This document shows, piece by piece, positions 11,996 through 21,788 of a stretch of 64,000 nt of DNA; the stretch's first letter is position 1; every line of letters begins with the position of its first letter. The notes beneath the pieces were generated by a model. It had not been told where the DNA came from, searched no databases, and saw only the letters and a list, made by a program, of their open reading frames with translations. The stretch is from Diploscapter coronatus (Eukaryota; Nematoda; Chromadorea; Rhabditida; Rhabditidae). The position numbers and the translations under genes are program-made. Location of the stretch: assembly GCA_964036155.1 (NCBI GenBank), contig OZ038422.1, positions 80,065,201 through 80,129,200 on the forward strand, read 5' to 3'.

Positions 11996-14041
11996 TCAAG
12001 AACAACTTGTACAAATGCACGGTATATCCGGACACATTTCACAAAGGTCTTTGAAACCACATTTCTTCGCTATCTCTATTGCCTGATTCCATGTATCAAG
12101 ATTGAAGATATTCCAATAGAGAACGTTCACGAATGCTAACTTATTCGAACAAAATACATCACAGAAATTGCAATCCAAATAAATCTGGACATGACTGTCG
12201 AACGCTTTGGTATACAAATCGTCACAATTAACTGTTCCGTTTATTTGCTAAAAAATGTATTGGAGAATAGCTTTTTAATAATATCTTTTAATCTCACACT
12301 TAAATAATTTTCTAGATAACCGAGTAGACGAGGGCGCGTGCATTCGAGAAAAGCTTGTCCTGCTGCATCGAACTCGTTATAATATTCTAAATTAAAGCAT
12401 AAATGATTTTTTAGGCTACACTTACCATTAAATCGATTACAATAATACAATCCAAAGTTTATCAAATATCCATTAGGTCCACAATGAGCCTTCGAGTCTT
12501 CCAGACATTGATACTCTTTACATCCTTGGCAATCGGAACATGGAAGAGTAAAATACCAAGCCGTCCCAGTCGTACCTTCACAATTTGGCTCGATATCCAC
12601 TCTAAGTTCCACCGAATTTCCTAAAATAACACTTTCTAGCATTCGAAGAACTAGTCAAGAAATCAGGAGAGGAGGATTTATCCCTGAGACGTAGAACCAA
12701 GTAGTTGAAACTGGCCTATTTGGTTACTATCAACTAACCTTCAAAACTAATTGGAGCATATTTCTCTCCTTCTGTTCCAACACAACCACTATCGAATAGA
12801 TATTGTCCCTCATATGACACAATTATTCGGTCCTTTATTGTATAGGTTTCAAAAGAAAATGTGATGTTATTAGCGGCCGTTGTACCCATATTATATCGTC
12901 GAGTGACAGGAGTATCGGCTCCGGCGACTTGTTGTCCATCGCATTTAGAGCAGGATGTGGTACAAGCGGAATTGGCATCTGCATTACATTGAAGCCCACA
13001 GGCTACTGGAAGTTCGTTGTTGAAACTCGCTTGGGAACCGACGTTTCCACTGAAAAATAAAAAAAAAAAACTTATACAAGAAGAAATGTTCGCTTTTTCT
13101 TATTTACCTCCTAGATTCTTCTTGATTTTTCCAATGTTTTTCATGATTTTTCTGTTTTTAATTATTTTACCTCGAAATCGAATATGAAGCCCAGTTCACG
13201 ATCAAACATGATCCAACAATGCTATTCGAACGCATTGCATCTGACACTCTGACTTCCAATTGATAAACTTGGCTGTTATCCGCCAGCGTTCCAAGAAGAC
13301 TAAGGTCAGAGTTTTCGGTCATAGAAAGATTCAATCGGATCACATTTATTGTATCTGAATTGCCGAATCGGATTCCTATACTTCCGTTATTGTTTATCAC
13401 TTCCCGCTTGACTCTGAAAATTAGCACGATGGCTAATTTCGCTATGAAACATATAACAGATTTTTCCGTATAATTTTCCGGCGAAATTTCTCCGCACATA
13501 TTTTTTTGATAAAACTATTGTTATGATGTTAGAAGATCGAATTTTGTTGGAAAAGTATATTCGGATAAATTCATTCGGAAAATGTTTTCGGAGAAATTTT
13601 TACGATTAAATTCGTTATGATAGATTTCTTGGAGAAATTAATTATCGTGCTTGAAAATTTGGTTGGGTAGCTAATCTATAAGAAAAAAAAAACTCACCTT
13701 GCATTGGCAGTGTTATCTGATGGCAATCGTACGAAAAAATAACTCAATCGATTGGCTTCAGCAATCAATGAAGAATTATCAACCCTCAGACCCAGATAGT
13801 TCAACATCGAGATATTAACAAAAAGTGAGGCTTGTTCAGGCAGACCGGACTTTAGTGACTCAACCGAAACCTTGTAACTTCCACTAGGGAAAACCGAGTT
13901 ATCGCTAATTATATCATCCAATAATGAACCGTGGTTTTCACCTTTTCCAAAAACTAATACCAAAGTGACTGTAATAGCAGCGGCAATGATAAGTATGAAA
14001 ATTAGAACAGAGATGCAAATACAACACTTTTTTTTATTCAT
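11996..14041 (-). CDS. Cys-rich single-pass (type II) membrane or secreted protein
   Basis: Six exons join in phase (13698-14041, 13171-13413, 12739-13049, 12426-12620, 12298-12386, 11996-12247) to give about 477 aa. The N-terminus is a short KKKCC stretch and one hydrophobic helix (about residues 7-30), predicting a type II membrane protein. A moderately polar region follows. A Cys-dense stretch (CGLQC..C..C..CSKC) then leads into a beta-sandwich-like segment with DRIIVSYEGQYLFDSGCVGT. The last 150 residues hold about 20 cysteines, including a CGPNGYLINFGLYYCNRF block and a CSNKLAF..C..CEMCPDIPC tail. The spaced Cys pattern suggests a disulfide-bonded extracellular module. I do not recognise a named family. 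It lies between the two receptor duplicates, on the opposite strand. Confidence 0.75.
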
Positions 14042-14346
14042 ACTGGCTAGATTGGGAAATAAATCGCTCTTGGTTATTGGCAGGCTACTTAGGGATATTA
14101 GGTTTAAGCTGTACTTGAGTTACAGTAAGTAGGACTGCACGAAATAAGTAAGATTTATTCAATTGGGTTGAATACAATAAAAGATAAAAAATGACATAAA
14201 TGAAGTGAAATAACAAGTAAGGGAGCCGCTTTCTATACATGGCTCCGCCCTCCAACAATTCCATTCTAGTGTCTGCTTCTCTGGAAGGACTCTCTACCTT
14301 TCCAGAATAGATTTTAGGTGATGAAACTCCTCCTTTCCAAGGTGTT

Positions 14347-14505
14347 AGGGCTCATTCATACTTAGTTGCAATTTGCAACTCGTTTGAAATATCATGGAAA
14401 ATGAAGAGAGCACAAAAATGATGCAATCGCGCTCTCTTCACTTCCCATGCTATTTAAAGCGAGTTGCAAATTGCAAGTTGCATTGCAACTAATATGAACG
14501 GGTCC
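14347..14505. mobile_element. small TIR element (MITE-like)
   Basis: Terminal inverted repeats of about 50 bp: the left end AGGGCTCATTCATACTTAGT with TTTGCAACTCG pairs with CGAGTTGCAAATTGCAA..ATATGAACGGGTCCT on the right. The core has no coding capacity. It lies just upstream of the membrane-protein gene. Confidence 0.72.
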
Positions 14506-14631
14506 TTATGAAGTATTGCAAGTAGCTGACGTTGCATAAAAGAATTATCAAAAGTCGTTGATGACACACGAATTGGAAAAGAAAGTGATATCAAATAATT
14601 GATCGTTAATGAATTTATCTGAAAACATATC

Positions 14632-15216
14632 CTTAAGAGTGGATGTCAGGAAAAATCAAATTCATAAGGAAGGGGTGCGGAACAGGGGTCCGTCGATTTG
14701 GCTAATTTCCACATATATAGTACAGTTTTTCACGCTGATTCTCGTGGTGCTATCCGTTTTTCATAAAAATGATCGTATGCAGGATTACGGTAGCTTGAAG
14801 TTTTGAGAGTCCGACCTCGGGAAAAATTCATAACTTTCTTATTTGTAGACCAAATTGAATGATTCCTTTTTTATTTTGTAGACCTTGAGTAGAAGAATAA
14901 AGTAAAAATATAAAGAACATTTTTCAAAATTAATTTCTAAAATTTTCTTTATATTTTTACTTTATTCTCCTACTCGAGATCTACAACATAAAAAAATTAT
15001 TGAATTTGGTCCACAAATAAGAAAGTTATGAATTTTTCCCGAGGTCGGATTCTCAAAACTTCAAGCTACCGTAATCCTGCATACGATCATTTTTATGAAA
15101 AACGGATAGCACCACGAGAATCAGCGTGAAAAACTGTACTATATATGTGAAAATCAGCCCGATTCGCAGACCCCTGTTTATACCGACTTTGGTCCTTACT
15201 GACATTCACTCTTAAG
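14632..15216. mobile_element. 585-bp near-perfect foldback palindrome
   Basis: Arms 14632-14917 and 14945-15216 are reverse complements over about 275 bp with few mismatches, around a 27-nt AT-rich spacer. Paired words include CTTAAGAGTG at the ends, AGGATTACGGTAGCTTGAAG in the middle, and AAAATATAAAGAA beside the loop. The apparent 65-aa open frame inside is a by-product of the arm. A transcript across this region would form a long hairpin. Confidence 0.85.
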
Positions 15217-15339
15217 ATAGACTTTCTTCGACGACAATAAGCTTTCCTTCATGGCAAATCATAACTTTTAAATCCTAATTATACAACTTTTCTTGCTTTT
15301 AAAATGATTACCCGCTCTAGAGAAGACAGCCAGCAACAA

Positions 15340-15608
15340 TGCCGAAAGAAGTGGTAGTTCGAATTGCAGTTGCATCTAATGAAATCGTTTGATGTTTGAT
15401 TGCATCAGTGTTCGTACTTTCATACTTAACTTTCGGAGCGTTTCGTGGAAGTTTGGTTGTTTCTTTGAGGGCCCCAATCCGAACTAATTCCATCAACCCT
15501 ATCGACAGACACTCGGATTTGCATCCAAAATCAGTTTACTTCAATGTTGTCGGAGTCGCGGAACTATTATTTTTAATTCTCCCTCGAACATTTCAAATAA
15601 GTGGTTAA
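15340..15608 (+). pseudogene. possible remnant of a small membrane protein gene
   Basis: A start MPKEVVVRIAVAS is followed after a stop by a 70-codon frame (15396-15608) with hydrophobic parts, including SVYFNVVGVAELLFLILP near the end. The NVVG..E pattern followed by a hydrophobic run faintly recalls DoxX/TMEM35-type 4TM proteins. The frame is broken and I see no splice sites that restore it. It may be a decayed copy or chance. Confidence 0.2.
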
Positions 15609-15915
15609 AGTTCATTAGGAAGTTGATATAATTCGAGAAATTAATTTGATTTTTTTTTGGAAAATAGATATAAGTGAATCAATTCAAAATAGGATAAAAA
15701 TTTTAACAAAAACTTTCAACGACAATAAACCTGAATCTTCAATAAGCACAGTAAAATGCAAAATGAAAATCTTTATATTATGTTTCTTATCAACAATTTA
15801 TTAAACAATTTTCAGTTAGGGAAAAGTATTAATTTTGTTGGTAGTAATTAGTATTCCGAACGATTTCGAAATTGAAAATTATGCAATGATGAAACAGCAA
15901 GAAAATTGAAAGGGA

Positions 15916-16070
15916 TGTTTTTAAGACGGAGTCTTTCTAAGACTCGAATAGCCCATAGAGGGACTGCATCTGGACAAAAGTCTTTAGATCGGGATATGAC
16001 CCATATGGGTGGATAGTCCCTTGGTCACTAATCACAAAAATCGGGATGGCAGGACCCGCCCGCCCCATCA
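15916..16070 (+). repeat. dispersed repeat family member
   Basis: Starts GGACGGAGTCTTTCTAAGAC and continues through CCCATATGGGTGGATAGTCC and CTAATCACAAAAAT to a CCCGCCCGCCCC block. This is the same word order as the copy near 6.57 kb and as the mirrored arms near 11.2 and 19.7 kb. Confidence 0.65.
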
Positions 16071-16520
16071 AGAAGAGTTGCAAATTTAGACCTGAATAAA
16101 ACCCGATCGGGTCTTTCTCTCCCTCCTTCGCGCTTCTTTTGCACCCTATGTTCCCTATGCTATTTCGTCGCTTTCTATCTCTCTTATATTATGTCGGGTT
16201 TCAATGCTCGATCAGATCTCAAATTTGCAGCCCTGCCTTCTTCTATAATATGTGCTCGGTCTTTGAGTTTTTCTCTCAAATAAAAAGTTAAAATTTAATG
16301 AGTGCACAGTCAAAAATAATTGAAAAAATCACCTGATATAAATTGAAATTCACAACAAAAAATCTCAATTTCTCCCTTGGTAACCGAATATTTTTGCTGC
16401 TTAATTTCCCAATAAAAATTCGCTATTAGAAACCTCTTATTGAAAATTGATTCTACTATCAAAATAACGAGTTCGAATTAAAATCGCTAAACTTTCTTTG
16501 ATTTGATATAGTTCGATATA

Positions 16521-19309
16521 ATGTATATTTGCCTAAACGCATCTATCAATTCCAATGTGGATGAATATTTTCATATTTATAAAATTGACAAAGAATTATG
16601 CAAAAGTATATTCAGCATTTTTCAATTAAATCATTAAAAAAAGTCGCACATTAGTGATATATTATATATAATAATATCAATTTTTAAGTTGACGAATTTT
16701 GCAAAATATTAGAAACTAAAAATCTTATGCATGAACTTTATACAGGTAGAATTTTCTTAGGTTTTGTCGAATCCACTACACATTATGATGCATTTTTCGC
16801 TTTCTTTAGATATTACCCACTCCGTAAGTAAAACATTTTATATCTGAAAATTTTTCTTTTAAACTATTATGATTATTTTTTGCTTATTAAATTCAACATG
16901 TGTATATTTTTAGCAACGCCTGGTGAAGATGCTAATGTTATAATGTCTGCAGAATTCTTTTTGGCACATTTATTACAACTAATTCTATTCATACTTGGAA
17001 TACAAACGATTACGATATTAATGAAGAAATTTACAAAATTTTCAACATTTGAAAAACAGTTGCTATCGCTATTAATATTGAAATGCGTCTATTCTTTAAT
17101 TAATATCATTGCTGTGAGTTGATTGTTTCAGACATAACTCTATGTATATTTTAGGAATATTATAACCATTATGCATATGTGAAAGTGGTATGTTGTATGT
17201 ATAATAATGATGCAGGGGTAAACATTACTTTTTATATACCTATAAGTCATTGATCTAAATCAATTGGATTTAAACTATATTTTTTGATAATATGTTCATG
17301 ATTGAAGATAATCAAATCATGCAATATTTATCTGATAAGTTTGTTGTAATACAGAAAAGTATGAAAAATTTGAGTCTGATTCCATTTAATTTAGTAGGAT
17401 TTTTGACCCCTTTCCTGGTCACGATCCGCTCAACAATAGACCGAATGAGAGACTTTGATTCGAAATCCCTTTTTTACTTGATTCCCTGATTTCACTTTAC
17501 AGAAAAAAAACGTTGACTTCCAAAACGTGTTTATTTCATATCGAGAGGAGTGGTAATGAGATGAGTTTGAGATCAAATGAGAAATGAGATTTTGGGGAAT
17601 GTTAATTTTGTGAATGAGGAATTCTGCCCGTACAGCAATTTAAAAAAAGAAAGTATTATTACTTAACCCCTAACTTTATTCTGCTCATTTATTAGTGTAT
17701 TTCATATTATTCAGATTTATTATTTCATGATTCTATCATTGTATTTGATGATTGGAAATGCAATCAAAATTGTATCCTGTGCAATGGCAGTTCAACGAGC
17801 GAGAGCATTTTCTGAGTATGACTCAAATTCTACCTAGATCTGTATAAATTTCATTGATCTTTCAAAAACTATTTTAGTAAACCAAGTTATCGAATCACAA
17901 ACCTCAACAAATGCATATTCGTTGCTTCAATGATAATTATTACGCTCATTTATTACTTTATGGATGCAAAAATATTTTATCGTATCATATTTGTTGGAAA
18001 TGAGCCATATAAAGATCGTAGAAAAAGATTGAATAATCGTATGAAGCGTCAAGTATATGTAGGAGTAAAGGAGGATGATTATTGGAATAGTTTTATGCTC
18101 AATGATTTGTACGAATCTATGCAGTATTATGTAAGAAAATTTATATCAGGGGTGTTCAAAATTTGAATCTTTAAAATTTCTGGATCGAAATTGGAATTCC
18201 AAAACCCAAAAACCTCAGAATTCGAAATTTTTCTCAATAGAAATTCAGAACGTCTCTGGTCAAATAACTTTTTGAATTATACTTTTGACCAGGATGAATA
18301 CAATTCCAAATTCAGTATTGGTATGTTCAATCCACGACAATTTTCATAATAAATGGAGTACTAATTCCGATTTTAATCTGGAGTACCGTTTATCTATTGA
18401 GGAAGCTCAAGCGACAGCTTAACAAAATATCAAATAATCTGAGGAAAAGTGAAAATGGTTTGAATCGACGGTTGATAGCTCATGTAGAAAATTTGTATGA
18501 AATATTTCCTATGAATGATGGATATTGTTTCAGACAATTGTTGAAATAGTCACCTATTGTCTTGGAATGATTATGTTCCTGTCTTTGAATATCAAAAATC
18601 GAAATGACTTTCTTGTAAGAATATTCATAAAAAGCAAAATGAGAACCGCAAGACGATCATGACGAGACATGACGAAATAGTAGCGGAAGGTAATTAATAA
18701 AAATAGCAAGTAGTAAGCTAATTAATAAAAGTAGTAAACAAAAAATTCAATAACTTGTTTACTACTTACTACCTCCGTTTTCCCACAAATTGCAACTTTT
18801 TTTTCTAGCTTCTCTGCACTCTCTCATTCATAAATCTCTCGCTCGAAAAGTTCAAGTTGTAGAAAAACGGGGGTAATTATTAGTTACTACTCTTATTAAT
18901 TGTCGAAGGGAAATAAACACTTCCCTGATTTCACACACCCTATTTTGCTCAAGTCTCGTATCATGATGCCGTAAGGTTTCCATATAGCCCTTCAAAATTA
19001 AATGAGCTTTTAAAATGAATTTAGGGATTCGGAACTCAGATTGCAGTTTTTGGCCCGTATATTCAGTTTTTGACACTTTATTTCCTGACTAGAAGTGCAA
19101 TTCAGGTAGAATAATGGAATTTGTAATAATTATGATATTTATCTATAGTTTCCATTGAATTTTAGAGATTGGATACCCAGAATCGTGAAAAATCAAAGAC
19201 GAAAAATATCACGGTGAAGACTTTGGCGAAGAAGACTGACAAAAATCAAATCCAGAGGAATAAAATCTATAACATCGCGATTCCGAATAACGATAATAAT
19301 GCTGCCTGA
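16521..19309 (+). CDS. 7TM serpentine receptor-like protein, duplicate 2 (splice-site lesion, possible pseudogene)
   Basis: The paralogue of the 7.6-10.9 kb gene. Homologous exons: 16521-16605, 16713-16823, 16914-17113, 17155-17217, 17301-17338, 17696-17815, 17878-18130, 18316-18483, 18534-18614, 19025-19105 and 19166-19309, about 448 aa. All frames are open and many differences are conservative, for example KCIFVASM versus KCIFVTSM and a tail with KTKNITVKTLAKK versus KTKNIMVKTLARK. The one break is before exon 5. Copy 1 has TTCATAG|ATTGAA but copy 2 has TTCATGATTGAA, so the AG acceptor is gone. The next AG would shift the frame, and skipping the exon would too. It is either newly inactivated, spliced unusually, or a sequencing error. 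Confidence 0.68.
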
Positions 19310-19347
19310 TAGATGGAACAATTTTACACTATTTATTTCTTTTGCTT

Positions 19348-19353
19348 AATAAA
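19348..19353 (+). terminator. poly(A) signal of receptor copy 2
   Basis: AATAAA, 39 nt after the stop, in the same sequence context as copy 1. Confidence 0.55.
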
Positions 19354-19639
19354 CTCACGGGTATTTTAGGTTTATTATTCAACTTCGATTTTTTATGTCC
19401 AAATTTGTTTATTTGAATTTTCTCTTTGATTTTGTGGTGACGTTTTTGATATCAAGAAGTACATATTTTTGCAGGTGAATTTGTGCTGATTAAGTTTGAG
19501 AAAACTATTTCCATAAAAAATAAAATATCGACACAAAAGTTCATACCCACCATATTACAAACTGAAATGATAATATTCTCTTAAGCTTAAGAACGATTTC
19601 ACGAATAAACGGAACAACTGTCAAAGGGGACCCGGACAA

Positions 19640-19880
19640 TTGCGAGGGTGTTCCGGATCCGAATCAAACCCATATGGGCTCTAATCACAAAAATGAGGAG
19701 ACCAAGCCTCGCCCCCTAAAGTGGGCGTGGCCATCCATACAAAAGGGGGTGGGGCCTAATTTCCTCGTCTTTGTGATTAGTGATCAAGGGTTATCCACCC
19801 ATATAGGCCATATCTCGGTAGAAGGACTTTTGTCCAAATGCAATCTTTTGTTCGGCTCTTAGAAATACTGTCTTAAAATA
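19640..19880. repeat. palindromic dispersed repeat, more complete copy
   Basis: Contains the inverted arms of the 11.2-kb element (CTAATCACAAAAATGAGGAG mirrored by CTTTGTGATTAG around AAGTGGGCGTGGCCATCC). It then runs on through CATATCTCGG, GGACTTTTGTCCAAATGCAA and TTCGGCTCTTAGAAATACTG, the outer end seen in opposite orientation at 6.57 and 15.9 kb. This defines an outer boundary for the family. Confidence 0.7.
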
Positions 19881-20085
19881 TTAGGATAGACAAAGATATG
19901 AGGATCATTAAATTGACAGAAAATATTTGCTTAATATTTGTGTCGATGAAATGGTTAACATTCCTGAATTTTGAATGCACTTTAGTAATAGGTTCAAAAG
20001 TTTATTAACTTGAGTAAAAATTTCAAATTTGCATATTGAAGCTTGACCTTCGTGATCGAATCATCGCTAAAATGAGCATTTTTAT

Positions 20086-20316
20086 TTATCTTTCGGAGAT
20101 TTCACCTTGTGGCATGAACAGATTTTTCGGCTGAACAGGAATCGTCTCCAATAGCTTTCTTAGAGCTTCATAATCATGATGATCGTCTAAACTTCGCAGG
20201 AGGAACAAATGGACGTTTGGAAAGAAATACTTACTCAAAGGTACTGGATCGAAAATGCTATAGCCGTTGACAATAAAAATCAAGAAAAATGCTGTAAAAA
20301 GCAAGAATAGCTTCAT
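20086..20316 (-). CDS. possible small secreted peptide, 76 aa
   Basis: A single-exon frame starts MKLFLLFTAFFLIFIVNGYS, a textbook signal peptide, followed by a 56-residue mature part with a charged, mildly amphipathic segment (RSLDDHHDYEALRKLLETIP). I chose the internal Met rather than the longer upstream frame because it puts the signal sequence at the N-terminus. No family is recognised. It has no cysteines after cleavage and no dibasic repeats, so neither a disulfide toxin nor a classic neuropeptide precursor is indicated. The reading rests on the signal peptide alone. Confidence 0.45.
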   Translation of the reverse strand: MKLFLLFTAFFLIFIVNGYSIFDPVPLSKYFFPNVHLFLLRSLDDHHDYEALRKLLETIPVQPKNLFMPQGEISER

Positions 20317-20640
20317 AGTAAAGCGATGATAAACCAATCGATAGGTATAGATTTTTGAAGTGTCGGGAGGAAAGTGGAAACACTCGAAATGGTCAATACG
20401 GTCTTCGAGATGATGCAATCAGACCACGCCCACTTTATCGAGTCCACTAAATATATCTTGATTTCCAAACGCTAATACGAATCCAGAATCTAAAAATTGT
20501 CCTCGGCGTTTGAGATATTTCCAAATACGGGACATTGTCCGAATCGGAGAGAAAGGTGCTCGAAAATCTTTGTTTGCAGAGCTTTTAGCGTCAAATCGCA
20601 CATAAAAAAAGAAACATCTCTTCATGTTTTTTCCCAACAA

Positions 20641-21780
20641 GAGGTTTTCTAATGGAGATTAACTCCACTATACAGTTTAAGATGAAAGAATTCAACTCAT
20701 TAGCGATTTCGAGCTCGACTCGAAAAATTTTTTCTAGGCTTGAGTTGAATTCGATTTGCAAGATTTTGAAAATCTAAATTTCTAATACAGTTTAGCCTGC
20801 ATGCCTAATCATAAAATGGTTTTTTCAGATTTTATTATCACAGAACACGACAACAATGTTGCACATTAAATTGGTGTAAAATGTAAAATTTTCATTGAAA
20901 ATCCGATAAAATAATACCATGTGAAAATCAAAATAATTCTATTCAAAAATCTAAAAAAAAACGTATGAAAGTAAATCAACTTTTAGAATCATCAGAATTA
21001 CGATAAAGCCTTAAAAATACAATTTCATACAAAATATAAATGCTATTAAAATGTTCGTCTTTAAATACATCATAAGATTTAAAAGAGTTGATTATATTGC
21101 GGAAGCTCAATATTAGTTCTGACAAACTACAGATGCATCTCCTTACAAAACTCAGAAATATCAAAGATTTCTGTTCAGAATTTCAAATTCATAATATACC
21201 TGAGTCTATATATTAGAAGATAGCATTTCTCTAGATATGGTGCATTCTTGGATCGCGGTTTAATAGGGAAATGTAAATGTTACAAAAATGAATAGAATAC
21301 GCATGGAATGAGAAAAAGCCAAACAAAAAATGCACAAAATTATGAAAAGAAGTACATCTTTGATAATAAAATTTCTATGATTATGATCTAATGTCTGATA
21401 AGTAAATTTGATAAGAATTTCTAAAAGTACGAAAAAATCACAAGTTTATAAAGAAAAATTAAGGATTACAATTGTTCCATTTGACCAAAACATCTCTAGA
21501 AATGGCATGAGTTTGCATGTGGCGTACCTGTCCCTTATCAAGAAAACTTATTTTTGGTAGTTTTTCATTAATTGTTATAAAATGCCTGTAAATTTCGACT
21601 ATTTTCCATTAATTCATAGGAACTTTGGTAAAATTTCACATTTTTGTAGTAAATTTTGTGGTATTATGCGAAAATCCATGAAGTTATGCAACATTTCAGA
21701 AAGAAATATGCATTGAAACGATAAGCTCTTGATGATAAAGTGGATAATTGGACTAATTAAGGGGGTAATTATCGAATAAC
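20641..21780. other. AT-rich intergenic stretch
   Basis: AT-rich DNA without supported exons. It lies downstream of the PTB stop codon and must include that gene's 3' UTR and poly(A) site, which I could not place. Confidence 0.5.
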
Positions 21781-21788
21781 TATGCCAA

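Larger units (their letters stand above)
16325..19805 (+). repeat. segmental duplication, copy 2
   Basis: Collinear with 7358-11395 in direct orientation at an offset of about 8.9 kb. It lacks the LTR insertion, so it shows the empty target site, and it also lacks about 190 bp in the intron after 17815. The intact 2-kb gene on the other strand and several foldback elements lie between the copies. Confidence 0.85.

Noticed and set aside
14609..14806. 65-codon frame with a hydrophobic segment
   Set aside because: It is one arm of the 585-bp palindrome. The same sequence recurs inverted without frame conservation.
20419..20640. 73-codon minus-strand frame upstream of the small secreted peptide
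   Set aside because: No family, no splice context, and it stops directly before the next frame. Too weak to call a gene.
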